Assembly: GCA_050117475.1 (NCBI GenBank)
Contig: JASFMR010000020.1
Span: forward strand, 1-41,813
Source: Fodinibius sp050117475
Lineage (GTDB): Bacteria; Bacteroidota; Rhodothermia; Balneolales; Balneolaceae
Length of the DNA: 41,813 nt
Reading direction: 5' to 3'
Within the stretch, counting starts at the first letter, position 1, and every line of letters begins with the position of its first letter. The position numbers were made by a program, and so were the translations under genes. Below, in pieces: positions 8,097 through 19,200 of this stretch. The notes under the pieces were generated by a model, which was not told where the DNA came from, did no database searches, and saw only the letters and a list, made by a program, of their open reading frames with translations.

Positions 8097-9479
8097 TTAA
8101 TAGCCCGTATTCTGCTGCAGGTTTTGATTAACGTCAATCTCTCGTTGCGGTATGGGATAAACCAACTCCGGAGCGTCAAAAGGCAGGGGCCCTACATCCT
8201 GTTGCGTACGTTTCACATCATGTAGCAACTGTCCCTCGAAAGCCAGTTCCAGTTTTCGTTCTCGCAGAATAGCAGCCAAATCTACCGAAGATAGTCCGGG
8301 CAATCCTGCGCGGTCACGAATCCTGTTGACATCATTCAGGGGGGTATCGCCCACCGTTGTACCCTCACGGTTATTCCCCTCGGCCCTTGTCAGGTACATT
8401 TCTGCCAGCCTGACGATATTCACATTGCCGAATATCTCAATCCACTTCCCGGTACGGGTGACACCGTTGTTATCGGAAAAAAACAGGGTGGCACGTTCGT
8501 CGCCGGACTCGTACAGATTGAGATGGGCCTGCAAGATCGTAATATCCCCGCGCCCGCCGAATTCATCCGGCGCGTAAAAGGTGTTCATGGCATTAAGCCC
8601 GTCTTGGGAGGATATCTGAATAGCAAACACATCCTCGGCCGTGTTGCTATTAATGTTATTGAAACAGTCGGCATAATTATCGAGCAGGCTATATTGTCCT
8701 GACTGAATTACCCTGTTGGCCGCATCACGAGCATTGGCATAATCCGCCTGTTGCAAATAAACTCGGGATAAAACAGCAGCTGCTGCTCCCGAAGTAGCAA
8801 ACCGCCCGTTGGATTCGGGCAAGATACTCTCGGCACGACTTAAATCCGAAATTACCTGGTTATACCCTTCAGCGACTGTACCCCTGGGCACTTGAGAAGC
8901 CTCATTAATGACGGTTGTCGGCTCTGTTATCAAGGGCACCCCCAAATTGGAGGTCTGGTTACCTGCACTCCAGGGCTGGGCATACAGCTCCAGAAGCGCA
9001 AAATACACCAGTCCCCGGATAAACCGGGCCTCCCCTTCTACACGGTCCCTTTGATCTTCAATTACCACATCAAGAGCGCTGAGTACATTATTAACGATAT
9101 TGATAGTCTCGTATGAGATACGCCAGGTTTCCTCAATATCGATATTCTCAACCTGCATGCGCTTACGCCATATCTGTTCCGGCTCTTCGAATGTACCGGT
9201 CCAGCGGACTTCACCATCATCAGCAAGAAGATCCGGTTCAAACAAGTTATAACCTCCGAAGCCATAACCATTATTATCGGCATCTCCTTCAATATCAATG
9301 AAGCCGCCGGCCAGGCGATCGTAAGCACCAACCAGTGTAGCTTCCACATTCTCGGAAGTGGACAGTGCTACATTACTTTCAATACTTTGCTTGGGTGCGA
9401 TATCAAGCTGATTATCGCATCCCAAAAGCAAAATTACCGCTGCCATTGCGGTCCAAACATATTTTATTTGTGTTTTCAT
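8097..9479 (-). CDS. SusD/RagB family nutrient-binding lipoprotein (pair A)
   Basis: Outer-membrane, surface-exposed lipoprotein that caps a SusC transporter and delivers oligomeric nutrient. From the ATG at 9479 it is 460 residues; a TTG nine nt upstream only extends the frame. The signal peptide ends in the lipobox LLGC (Cys21), followed by the SusD start DNQLDIAPKQSIE. TPR-like helical repeats fill the body. The C-terminus has the family signature PIPQREIDVNQNLQQNTGY. Its gene lies 42 nt after SusC-A on the same transcript and ends at a bidirectional terminator. It is clearly paralogous to SusD-B at 20579-21946, with similar order of motifs and the same C-terminal signature. Ligand unknown; the setting suggests peptides more than glycans. 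Confidence 0.95.
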   Translation of the reverse strand: MKTQIKYVWTAMAAVILLLGCDNQLDIAPKQSIESNVALSTSENVEATLVGAYDRLAGGFIDIEGDADNNGYGFGGYNLFEPDLLADDGEVRWTGTFEEPEQIWRKRMQVENIDIEETWRISYETINIVNNVLSALDVVIEDQRDRVEGEARFIRGLVYFALLELYAQPWSAGNQTSNLGVPLITEPTTVINEASQVPRGTVAEGYNQVISDLSRAESILPESNGRFATSGAAAAVLSRVYLQQADYANARDAANRVIQSGQYSLLDNYADCFNNINSNTAEDVFAIQISSQDGLNAMNTFYAPDEFGGRGDITILQAHLNLYESGDERATLFFSDNNGVTRTGKWIEIFGNVNIVRLAEMYLTRAEGNNREGTTVGDTPLNDVNRIRDRAGLPGLSSVDLAAILRERKLELAFEGQLLHDVKRTQQDVGPLPFDAPELVYPIPQREIDVNQNLQQNTGY

Positions 9480-9521
9480 GATAATCAATAGTTAAAATTC
9501 CGCGATTTATTATTCTTCCTT

Positions 9522-12500
9522 CTAGAATCCGATATTAACCCCAAATGTGATGGATCTCGGTTGGGGTGCGGCATAGAAATCAGTTCCCAAAGCAATGTTC
9601 CCGTCAATAAAGTCGGTATTCACTTCGGGATCCCATCCGCTGTAATCGGTAAATGTGAGCAGGTTTTGCCCTGTCACGTAAAGCCGAAGCTTACGAACGC
9701 TAAACCTCTCCAATGCAGTAGCAGGAAGATTATACCCCAGTGTGACGGTTTTTAACCGCAAATAGGTCCCATCCTCGATGTAACGGGATGATTCGCCGTC
9801 CCCGTTACTGTCAAAAAGGCGAGCTTCGGGCACATCCGTTATATCACCGGGATTTTGCCAGCGGTTCAACTGGTCTTTGGTTTGATTATCATAATAACCG
9901 GCGTTGTTTGACATAAACGTGCCGGCCCCGTTATAGATATCATTTCCGACTACAAACTGGAACAATACATCCAAGTCCAGTCCCTTGTACGAAAACTTGT
10001 TGCGAATCCCTCCGGTTAGATCCGGGTTCGGATCTCCGATGACAATGCGTTCTGCCAAACTGAAATCATCCGGCCCCACCAAATATCGATCTCCGAATCG
10101 GTTCAACTTGAACACCGTTCCATTGTCAATTTCATTCTGAGTAGGTTGCCTGTTCAGGTAATACAAAGCATCCCCGTTATCAGTATTAACTCCCGCATAT
10201 TCACGGGCAAAGAATACCCCGAGCGGCTCCCCTTCTATGGCGCGATTAATAAACCCCCCTTCAATAACCTGCCCATTCAGATCGGTAACCTTGTTTTTGT
10301 TGAGTGCAAAGTTCAGGCTTGTCGACCAGCTGAAGTCGCCCACCAGGTTATAACTGTTAATAACGACTTCAAAGCCTTTATTTTCGAGCTTACCGGTATT
10401 CCTGATCTGTTGATCAAAGCCGCTGGTTGAAGGAACGTTCACATTCAGAAGCAAATCTTTCGTCTTTTTCAGGTAAAAGTCAACCTGCGCATTGAGGCGG
10501 TCTTCAAACAAACCGACGTCCAGTCCGACATTATACTGCAACGTATTTTCCCATTTCAAATCCGGATTTTCGGATTGACTGGGGAATAAACCGGATTGGC
10601 TGCTATAGGAGTTTGCCCCGTACAAGCCAAGCGAAGCAAAGTTTGGAATCTCAGCATTCCCGGTCAGACCGACACTCGCCCTTATTTTCAGGAAGCTGAT
10701 AGCGTCGATATTATCCATAAACCGCTCGTTGGACGGCACCCATCCTATAGATGCGGCCGGGAAAAAACCGTACCGGTTATTCTTACCAAACCGGGATGAG
10801 CCGTCAACACGTCCGCTCAGTCCAAGCAGGTAAGTATCCTTGTAATTATAGTTGGCCCGGGCAAAGTAGCCCACAAAACTATAAGATGTTTCATCAGCCG
10901 TACCTTGTATTATTTCAGCGGCACTGGCCACTTGTTGGAAGGCTGATGTAGGCAGGTTGACTCCATCTACAAACGAACGATCGGTTGTCACTTCCTGGTA
11001 GGTAATGCCGGCCGTTGCACTCAGGTTATGATTTCTTGCCAGTGTCCTTTTATAATTGGCATAAGTTTGCGTTGTCCAGTTCACATTCCGGACCCACCTG
11101 TTTTGGGCCTGTCCGTTTTGGAATCCAGTGTTCCTTGCCACCGATGGCCCAAACCATCGCCGTTCGTTTTGGTCTATAAGGTCAATCCCAAACTCTGACC
11201 TTATAGAAAGATCGGGAATAACATTATAATCCAGATAGGCATTTCCCAATGAGTGGAAAATGGCCGTTTTGAAGAATTGTCCGTCCCGATATAGGAGCCC
11301 GTTAAAATAAACGGTATTCTGAAACAGGCTTCCGTCGGGATTCGTGATGGGCTGGGTAGGTGGCAAAGCTACCAGCTGCATCGGCGTTGAGAAAGCATTA
11401 TCCGAAGATAGACGATTCTGATCGGTACGAATTAAACTTAGCTTTAACCCTACATTAATCTTGTCCGATGCTTTGTGGTCAAGGTTGATACGTCCCGTAT
11501 AGCGGCTTAATTTGTTATCGATGAGAATACCCTCGAGCTGATCATATCCACCGTTCAGGTAAAACTGGGTAATATCTGACCCCCCGCTTACACTCAGCTG
11601 TACGGTTTGGCTGGTATTTGTCTGGTAGGGTTTGTCGGACCAGTCGGAATCAAAATTCTGATCCCACCCGGGCAGGTCTAAATTAAACAGCTCGTCAAAT
11701 GTAAATCCATCAATGGTCCCGTCAATAGTACCTGTCGAATTAAAAGTGGATCGGGTAAACGCCTCGGAAAACAGTTCCCGGTATTCGGCAGCATTCAGGA
11801 AGTCACGCTCGCCGCTTGGGCCGGCTGTACCTACCGAATAATTCAGGTCAATCTGGGTATCGCCCGTTCGCCCTTTTTTAGTGGTGATCAGTACAACCCC
11901 ATTTGATCCCCGCGATCCATAAATAGCTGCGGCAGAAGCATCCTTCAGAATTTCAATGGATTCTACATCATTAAAATTGAAATCGGACAACGGGTTTGTT
12001 TCGTTATCCGTTATTGAGAAACTTTCGGTTGTCACAGGAATTCCATCGATTACATAAAGCGGCTGGCTACTGGCCGTCAGCGATGAGGTTCCCCGAATCC
12101 GCATTTGTATCGCTTGACCCAGCTTCCCATTGTTCGCATTGATGTACACTCCGGCAGCTCTCCCCTGGATAGCCTGCTCAATGCTACCTGCCGTTACCTC
12201 CTGGATCTCATTTCCCGACACACTGGCTACATTTCCCGTCACCTCTGATCGGGCTATGGTGCCGTAACCCACAACCACAACATCGGAAAGCTGCTGGATA
12301 TCCACCTCCATCTGAACATTTATGACGGTCTGGTTATCGATCGGGATTTCCTGCTTTAGATATCCCACATACGAAAATACCAGCACATTAAATTCATCCG
12401 GTACGGTCAGCTCATATTTCCCATTTATATCGGTAGAGGTTCCCCTGTTGGGCGCCTCCTTGATTAGTACGGTGACCCCGGGAAGCGGCTGGCCGTCTTC

Positions 12501-12608
12501 CGCAGCAGTCACAGTCCCCGTAATTTTGCGTTGGGCAAATGCATCATTGCTCGCCATCAACACTAAAGTTACGGTCAAAGCACTTAAAACAGTAGCTTTT
12601 AGGTTCAT
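9522..12608 (-). CDS. SusC/RagA family TonB-dependent outer-membrane transporter (pair A)
   Basis: A 1028-residue TonB-dependent importer. Residues 1-25 form a signal peptide (DAFA before Gln). A carboxypeptidase-regulatory-like beta domain covers about 27-105 (GTVTAAEDGQPLPGVTVLI; SYVGY). The TonB-box-like DVVVVGYGT follows near 110-120, then the plug with LYVIDGIPV and AAIYGSRGSNGVVLITTKKG (about 120-240), and the barrel to the C-terminal NIGF, which ends in the aromatic residue used for outer-membrane assembly. The start has a good ribosome site: AGAGG six nt before the ATG. It is the first gene of a two-gene operon with SusD-A. It aligns along its length with SusC-B, which carries an extra segment of about 25 residues. 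Substrate unknown. Confidence 0.96.
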   Translation of the reverse strand: MNLKATVLSALTVTLVLMASNDAFAQRKITGTVTAAEDGQPLPGVTVLIKEAPNRGTSTDINGKYELTVPDEFNVLVFSYVGYLKQEIPIDNQTVINVQMEVDIQQLSDVVVVGYGTIARSEVTGNVASVSGNEIQEVTAGSIEQAIQGRAAGVYINANNGKLGQAIQMRIRGTSSLTASSQPLYVIDGIPVTTESFSITDNETNPLSDFNFNDVESIEILKDASAAAIYGSRGSNGVVLITTKKGRTGDTQIDLNYSVGTAGPSGERDFLNAAEYRELFSEAFTRSTFNSTGTIDGTIDGFTFDELFNLDLPGWDQNFDSDWSDKPYQTNTSQTVQLSVSGGSDITQFYLNGGYDQLEGILIDNKLSRYTGRINLDHKASDKINVGLKLSLIRTDQNRLSSDNAFSTPMQLVALPPTQPITNPDGSLFQNTVYFNGLLYRDGQFFKTAIFHSLGNAYLDYNVIPDLSIRSEFGIDLIDQNERRWFGPSVARNTGFQNGQAQNRWVRNVNWTTQTYANYKRTLARNHNLSATAGITYQEVTTDRSFVDGVNLPTSAFQQVASAAEIIQGTADETSYSFVGYFARANYNYKDTYLLGLSGRVDGSSRFGKNNRYGFFPAASIGWVPSNERFMDNIDAISFLKIRASVGLTGNAEIPNFASLGLYGANSYSSQSGLFPSQSENPDLKWENTLQYNVGLDVGLFEDRLNAQVDFYLKKTKDLLLNVNVPSTSGFDQQIRNTGKLENKGFEVVINSYNLVGDFSWSTSLNFALNKNKVTDLNGQVIEGGFINRAIEGEPLGVFFAREYAGVNTDNGDALYYLNRQPTQNEIDNGTVFKLNRFGDRYLVGPDDFSLAERIVIGDPNPDLTGGIRNKFSYKGLDLDVLFQFVVGNDIYNGAGTFMSNNAGYYDNQTKDQLNRWQNPGDITDVPEARLFDSNGDGESSRYIEDGTYLRLKTVTLGYNLPATALERFSVRKLRLYVTGQNLLTFTDYSGWDPEVNTDFIDGNIALGTDFYAAPQPRSITFGVNIGF

Positions 12609-12932
12609 AATTCACCTCTCACATTAGGTTGGAATGATCATGTTATGAGATAGTGAAGGAATGGATTAGTGAAGCCAGGACATTACCGATAACACCTACT
12701 TCTCTCGAAACCTCCCTCAATAGTTAACATTTTTAATTTCATATTTTTTTATCAATAAAACAATAAGTCAAATATTAACAATAGTTTAAGGCTCTTATTG
12801 AGGAAGATCGTTTTCTACCTGAAATAAAAAAGCGCCATCACGGTATGCGACGGCGCTTTGAGTTGCTACTAAAAGAATTATAGCGGTAAGTAAGCCCCCT
12901 TCTTTGGCCTTAGCTTAAAATAAGCCCCATTT
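12609..12932. other. 324-nt intergenic region: leader of SusC-A and terminator of sortilin-like 1
   Basis: The right part holds the minus-strand terminator at 12829-12859. The left part (12609 to about 12800) is AT-rich and must contain the promoter and leader of SusC-A. No anti-sigma, sigma or hybrid sensor gene is next to the pair, so local regulation is not apparent. No exact TAnnTTTG promoter was found by eye, and no coding potential was seen. Confidence 0.4.
12829..12859 (-). terminator. Intrinsic terminator of the sortilin-like gene
   Basis: On the minus strand an AAAGCGCC/GGCGCTTT stem is followed by a T-tract (TTTTTTATTT). It lies about 75 nt after the stop of the gene at 12933-16115 and separates it from SusC-A. 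Confidence 0.85.
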
Positions 12933-15900
12933 TTAATTATCACCTGGATTCAGATACACCGGATTGGGCACCTGCAATGAATCAACCTTTCTGTTGAACT
13001 TCGGAATGTCTGTTTTAATCACTGCATCCAATCGCTTAAGTAAATTTACCAGTCTTTCATCCAGCATTTGGTATGTACTTCGCATGGCTTTGGTGGGACG
13101 AGCATAAGAGCTTTCGACTTTCGGTCGAAGAGCCCCCAATTTCGTATGCAATTGCACAGGATAACGCAATACATCCTCATCCGTTTCGATATGCTTTTGA
13201 ATGAGGCCAGACTCAATTGCATTCAGACTGTCTTTCATGGGTTCCGCAACCGATTGCAGTTCATCAACTCCGGCAAACTCATTTAAGTTCGCCAGGTAAT
13301 CATTGATCTGATCACGTATCGATTCGATATGATTTACGGTCTTATTGGTTTTATCCAGATCATGATAAATCTTCATTAATAATTCCTGGCGTGCCGCAAA
13401 ATCTGCATCCGAAGCGGGATTATTGGGGTTCGGTACTACTTTGAGCTCCTGACTCATCGATCGTGTCCCGCTTTGTAGCGTAACAGTATAGGTTCCGGGA
13501 GCAACCCTGGGACCTTTTCCACTGTAAAACGTTCCAGACGCAATTCCTTTTGTCTTTGTAACATCCGGATAACGCAGATCCCATTCAAAGCGATTCATTC
13601 CCACTTCATCCGGAAGACTTCCATAACCGGTTCCCTTATCCTGATAAAAATTCGAATTCTCTTTTTTATCCTTTGCAAAGGTTCTGACGGTATCACCCGA
13701 TGCCGTTTGGATCGTCAACCGAAGAGACTCAACGGATTGCTTAAGGGTATAAAACAATACTGCACCATTTGGCGGATTCTGTCCAACGGTCATGCCGGGA
13801 CGAGAATAACTGCCCCCACTCATCAGATAGGCATGCTCGGGCTCAAATAAATGCACCTCGGACTGCTGCAATTGATCTGATACTTGACGCAACGGTTTCA
13901 GGTGATCCAGGATCCAAAATCCCCGCCCGTGTGTAGCGATCACCAGATCGTTCTCACGCTTCTGTATTCGTATATCCCGAACAGAAACAACCGGCAGATT
14001 CTCCTGCAACGGCTGCCATTGTTCTCCGTCATCAAATGATACCCAAACGCCACGTTCGGTACCCGCATAAAGCAATCCTTTACGGACAGGGTCTTCCCGA
14101 ATAACACGAGTAAACACATCCTCCGGGAGCCCTGTCGTAATCTTTTCCCAGTGCTTACCATAGTCGTTCGTCTTATAAAGATAAGGATGCATATCATCTT
14201 TCATATAACGATTAGCCGCTACATAAGCCGTTCCCGCATCGAATGATGAAGGCTCAATAATACTCACCAAGGTCCAATCAGGTAAATGATCAGGCGTAAC
14301 ATCCTTCCAGGTTTCACCTCCATCCACTGTGAGATGAATCAGTCCATCATCTGACCCAGCCCAAATAACCCCTCTCTTGACCGGGGATTCCGCCAAAGAA
14401 AAGATCGTATCGTAATTTTCTGTGCCCGTTTCATCCCGCGTGATGGGTCCCCCCGAAGGCTGTTGTTTTGACTTATCATTCCGCGTTAAATCCGGACTAA
14501 TGACTTTCCAGCTGTGGCCTTCATCGATACTTTTCATCACATATTGGCTACCAATGTAAAGCACATTCTGATCAAAGGATGAAAAGGTAATCGGGAACGT
14601 CCATTTGAAGCGGTATTTCTGCTGAAAGGCTCCCTCTCCATCCTGATCCACGGGCCAGGGAGAAACGGCATAGCTTTCGCCCGTCTTCTCGTTGTATCGC
14701 TGAAGCTCTCCCTCATAGCCACCACCAAACGTTATCCAGGGAGCCCCCGGCTTTGGCACAACATACCCACTCTCACCGCCGGCCACCGAGTACCAATCCT
14801 TGTCGGTAATGGCATACCCCATCGTGCTGCTTTTGATCGTAATAGCATCGAGATCCTGCTGAGCGCCATACACCTGGTACGGGAAACGGTTATCCAAATT
14901 TACATGATAAAACTGGGCGGTGTTTTGGTCCTGCTCGGTCCAGGTTTTGCCCCCATCATAAGAAACATTCGCGCCCCCATCATTTGATTCAATCATAATC
15001 TTCCCGTTATGGGGATTGATCCACATCGTATGATTATCACCATGTGGCGTCGATACTTCCTTAAATTCCTTACCGCCATCTATGGAATTGTGGAACCCTT
15101 CATCCAGTACATAGAGCTTGTTGTCGTCATCCGGATTCACATAAATCTTAGAATAATACCACGGGCGCAGTGTCAATTCATGCTCGTCATTAAGCAGCTT
15201 CCACGATTGGCCCGCATCATTTGAGCGATAAATTCCACCGTGCTTGGCTTCAATAATGGCAAAAACCTTATCAGCATTCTGATATGAAACTGCCAAACCA
15301 ATTTTCCCCAGGATTCCTTTTGGAAGTCCCGGATTCGAACTCAGCTCCGTCCACGTTTTTCCTTCATCGGTCGACTTGTAAATCCCGCTACCCGGTCCAC
15401 CGCTGGAAAGGCTCCATGGATTGCGATAGGCTTGCCACAGTGCGGCATACAAAACACGTGGATTGCTGGGATCCATCACCAGATCAATCGCTCCGGTTTT
15501 ATCATCTTTGTAGAGCACTTTGTCCCAAGTCTTGCCCCCGTCCGTCGACCGGTAAATACCTCGTTCACTGTTATCCCCAAATACATGTCCCAGCGCCGCT
15601 ACCATTACGATATCCGGGTTTTTAGGATCCACTACAATCGTGCTTATAAAGTGGGTTTGGTCAAGACCAATATTTGTCCAGGTTTGTCCGCCGTCAGTTG
15701 ATTTATAGACCCCATCCCCCGGGGTAATATTTCCACGGATATTCGTTTCCCCCATCCCCACATATACCACTTTGGGATCGGACGGTGCTACCGCTATAGC
15801 TCCAACCCCGCTTGTTTTGAAAAATCCATCGGATACATTTTCCCAATCCTTGCCCCCATTTAATGTTTTCCAGACTCCGCCACCGGCAGCCCCAAAATAA

Positions 15901-16115
15901 TAGGTATAGGGATGGCCGATAACTCCAGCCACAGCCGAAGCACGTCCCGCCCTATAGGGCCCAATCGGCCTCCATCGCAACGCTTTGTACATTTTGGGGT
16001 CATCAATTCTATTTTGAGCACGACTTTTGAAAGGAGAACTGATTACTAGAAAAACAATTCCAAGGACACAGAAAATTGGAGTCTTCATAGAGGAATTTAA
16101 AAATTTAGAAACCAT
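12933..16115 (-). CDS. Secreted Asp-box (VPS10/sortilin-like) propeller protein 1
   Basis: A 1060-residue exported protein from the preferred ATG at 16115. The longest frame starts with TTG at 16133, and an ATG at 16088 is also possible. The signal peptide has the core IFCVLGIVFLVISSPF and SRA before Gln. The first ~700 residues contain about eleven Asp-box hairpins of the form S-x-D-x-G-x-x-W (YKSTDGGQTWTNI, YRSTDGGKTWDKV, HLTVDGGETWKDV), a VPS10/sortilin-type beta-propeller. A conserved HGDNHTMWINP and ATHGRGFWILD lie in it. A FlgD-like Ig segment follows (VGMNRFEWDLRYP, VAPGTYTV), then a helical C-terminal region. Such proteins are often labelled glycosyl hydrolase, but no catalytic residues support that. 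It follows its paralogue at 16290-19508 after about 170 nt. Function unknown; binding is inferred. Confidence 0.88.
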   Translation of the reverse strand: MVSKFLNSSMKTPIFCVLGIVFLVISSPFKSRAQNRIDDPKMYKALRWRPIGPYRAGRASAVAGVIGHPYTYYFGAAGGGVWKTLNGGKDWENVSDGFFKTSGVGAIAVAPSDPKVVYVGMGETNIRGNITPGDGVYKSTDGGQTWTNIGLDQTHFISTIVVDPKNPDIVMVAALGHVFGDNSERGIYRSTDGGKTWDKVLYKDDKTGAIDLVMDPSNPRVLYAALWQAYRNPWSLSSGGPGSGIYKSTDEGKTWTELSSNPGLPKGILGKIGLAVSYQNADKVFAIIEAKHGGIYRSNDAGQSWKLLNDEHELTLRPWYYSKIYVNPDDDNKLYVLDEGFHNSIDGGKEFKEVSTPHGDNHTMWINPHNGKIMIESNDGGANVSYDGGKTWTEQDQNTAQFYHVNLDNRFPYQVYGAQQDLDAITIKSSTMGYAITDKDWYSVAGGESGYVVPKPGAPWITFGGGYEGELQRYNEKTGESYAVSPWPVDQDGEGAFQQKYRFKWTFPITFSSFDQNVLYIGSQYVMKSIDEGHSWKVISPDLTRNDKSKQQPSGGPITRDETGTENYDTIFSLAESPVKRGVIWAGSDDGLIHLTVDGGETWKDVTPDHLPDWTLVSIIEPSSFDAGTAYVAANRYMKDDMHPYLYKTNDYGKHWEKITTGLPEDVFTRVIREDPVRKGLLYAGTERGVWVSFDDGEQWQPLQENLPVVSVRDIRIQKRENDLVIATHGRGFWILDHLKPLRQVSDQLQQSEVHLFEPEHAYLMSGGSYSRPGMTVGQNPPNGAVLFYTLKQSVESLRLTIQTASGDTVRTFAKDKKENSNFYQDKGTGYGSLPDEVGMNRFEWDLRYPDVTKTKGIASGTFYSGKGPRVAPGTYTVTLQSGTRSMSQELKVVPNPNNPASDADFAARQELLMKIYHDLDKTNKTVNHIESIRDQINDYLANLNEFAGVDELQSVAEPMKDSLNAIESGLIQKHIETDEDVLRYPVQLHTKLGALRPKVESSYARPTKAMRSTYQMLDERLVNLLKRLDAVIKTDIPKFNRKVDSLQVPNPVYLNPGDN

Positions 16116-16289
16116 GTGAATTATGTCTTTCAATTAGAAAAAGCATTAAAGAACTGTAGTATCATGCTAACCCCGGCTTCAGTCGGTAATTCAGCAACTG
16201 TAACAAAAAATCATTAAAGCCCCTATAGTAATCTTCTAGGGAGATCCTAATCCGCGGGGAAGCGGATGACATTTCAGGAATTTTCGTAT

Positions 16290-19200
16290 CTATTCTTTTG
16301 ATTCTTCCAGGTATATAGCTGGGATATTCATATCCCGGATCATCTGGTTGAACTGCGGCACCTGTTGATCCAATATGGGCTTCAAGCGATCGAGCTGCTG
16401 ATCGACGGCCGTAGAAAGACTATCGTAAAGCTCGTAGGACTGCTTGGGTGGCCGGGCATAAGCAGACCGAACGTATGTGTTAAGGGATGCCAACTTGATC
16501 CACAGCTTGACCGGATAATTCAGATCATCTTCCGAATTATGAATATCAGGTTGATAAAGCTCATTTTCTACCGCTTGAAGGCTGTCCAAAATGGGCTGCG
16601 CAGTACTCTTAATTTTCTTTATCTGGGGATAATCGGCAAGTTTATCGAGGTAATTGTTAATCTGCTTTTTAGCCGCCAGAATTTTATTCACAGCCTTTGC
16701 CGTTCGGTTTTGCTTGGCGTGAATTTGAGACAAAAGATCGAATTCGGCCTGAAGATCGGCTTGTGAAGCTTCAATTCTCGGATCCAGCTTCACTACAAAG
16801 GATTGCGTCATACTTTGATCGCCTACTGTCAGTTTCACCTTGTATTTGCCCGGAACCACTTTTGGACCATTAATGGTACCGCCACTCGAACCCAATACCC
16901 GATTCGGCGGATTCTTTACTTCAGGATACATCAGATCCCAGATAAAGCGATTCATCCCGGCTTCATCCGAAAGTTTTTTTGTATTACTTTTGGAGCGGTA
17001 TCCTTCATCGTCATCATCCCCCGCAGAGCTCGTTTCTTTTTGAGGGTGTATTTCATTCGTAAAACTGGCAATCGACTTGCCCTGCTCCGTCATAAATTCA
17101 AGTTTAACAGTAGTAGTACTATCGGGTTTATTCTTTAGATTATAGAATATAACCGCTCCGTTAGGCGGATTTTCACCGATTGGAGTACTCTTACTCTGGT
17201 AGGTGTACCCATCCATTAGATAGGCATGCTCCGGTTCGAACAGGTAAGCATCTGAATTCACCACCTTTTTCGATAACTGTCGCAACGGTTTCAAATTATC
17301 CATGATCCAGAAACCGCGCCCATGGGTCGCTAGAACGAGGTCATTTTCCCGATCCTGAATCCGCATATCCCGTACGGGGGTGTGCGGTAGATTTAACTGC
17401 AATGGCTGCCAATCTTCTCCCTGGTTAAAGGAGACATACCCCCCCCTTTGTGTGCCGGCAAAAAGCAAGTTTTTGTCTTTGGTATCTTGCCGAATCACCC
17501 GCGTATATTCATCCTTGGGAATCCCATCGGTGATTTTTTCCCAATGCCGACCAAAATCGTGTGTAACATACAAGTAGGGATGAAAATCATCGAGCTTGTA
17601 TTTACTGGCGGCGACATAAGCTGTACCTTTATCAAAATGGGAGGGATCGATAATGCTTATCAGCGCCCAGTCCGGCATATTTTTGGGGGTGACATCTTTC
17701 CAGGTTTTTCCACCATCGCGTGACAGGTGAATCAGTCCGTCATCAGAACCCACCCAGAGCAACCCTTCCTGCAACGGCGATTCTGCCACCGAAAAAATCG
17801 TATCGTAATTTTCAGTACCGGTTTCATCCTTGGTAATAGGCCCACCCGATCGAATTTGTTTACTCGCATCATCTCGTGTCAAATCGGGACTGATACGCTC
17901 CCAACTCATTCCCCGGTCAGTGCTTTTAAACAGATATTGGGCAGCAGTGTACAAATTATCGGGATTATGTTTGGATATCATAATCGGAAACGTCCAGTTA
18001 AAGCGATATTTGATCTCCCCGGCCCCATATCCATCGGTGTTCTCCTGCCATACCGAAACATTGTGCTCCTGTTTTGTATGCTGATTATAGCTTGTCATAA
18101 TCCCGATATAGCTTCCCCCGTAAGTAATCCAGGGCTTGCCGGGCGTGGGCACGATGTATCCGCTCTCCCCACCGGCTGCATTATTGATATCGCCTTGGGT
18201 AATACCATAGCTCGTCGTTCGACTGGGAATCTGCACCGATGACCGATCTTGCTGGCCTCCGTAAATATGGTAGGGAAAATCATTATCAAGATTTACGTGA
18301 TACATCTGGGCCGTGTTAAAGTCCTGATCCGTCCACGTTTCGCCGCCGTTGTAACTTACATTGGCCCCGCCGTCATTCGACTCGATCATGATATCCGGAT
18401 TGTTGGGATTGATCCAGAGATCGTGATTATCGCCATGTGGCGTAGGGATGCGATCAAAGGTTTTGCCCCCATCCACCGATTTATATAAACCGAGATCGGT
18501 GGAATAAACGGTATTTTCGTCTTTAGGATCGGCAAAAATATAGGTGTAATACCAAGCACGCTGGGTCAATTCTGTACCATGAAAAAGCCGCTGCCAGGTT
18601 TTTCCGCCATCGTCCGAGCGAAATACGCCACCGTTTTTATTTTCGATGATCGCCCATACCCGGTTTGAATTAACCGGAGAGATCGTTACTCCAATCTTGC
18701 CCATTAACCCTTTGGGCATTCCGGGATTCTGAGAAATATTTGTCCATGTTTCTCCCCCATCCGTAGATTTATAAAGTCCGCTGCCTTCACCGCCGCTGGA
18801 CATGACCCACGGTTTTCGAAAAGACTGCCAGAATGCAGCAAATAGTACCCGTGGATTATTAGGATCCATTGCAATGTCGATGGCACCGGTTTTATTATTT
18901 ACAAAAAGGATTTTTTTCCACGTTTTCCCGCCGTCATCCGAACGATAAACACCGCGCTCAGAATTCTCATCGAATACATGTCCCAGCGCTGCTACATATA
19001 CGCGATCAGGATCATGCGGATCTACGACGATCTTACTGATAACATGCGTAGCCTCCAGGCCCATCTGCTTCCACGTCTTGCCTCCGTCGGTCGACTTATA
19101 AATCCCATCCCCGGTAAAAAAGTCACCGCGAATGGCTGATTCGCCCATCCCGGCGTAAACTACGTTGGGATCTGAAGGAGCTACCGAAACTGCTCCCACT

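Noticed and set aside
17727..18242. Plus-strand frame of 171 codons inside sortilin-like protein 2
   Set aside because: Antisense to a conserved propeller; low-complexity translation without domain.
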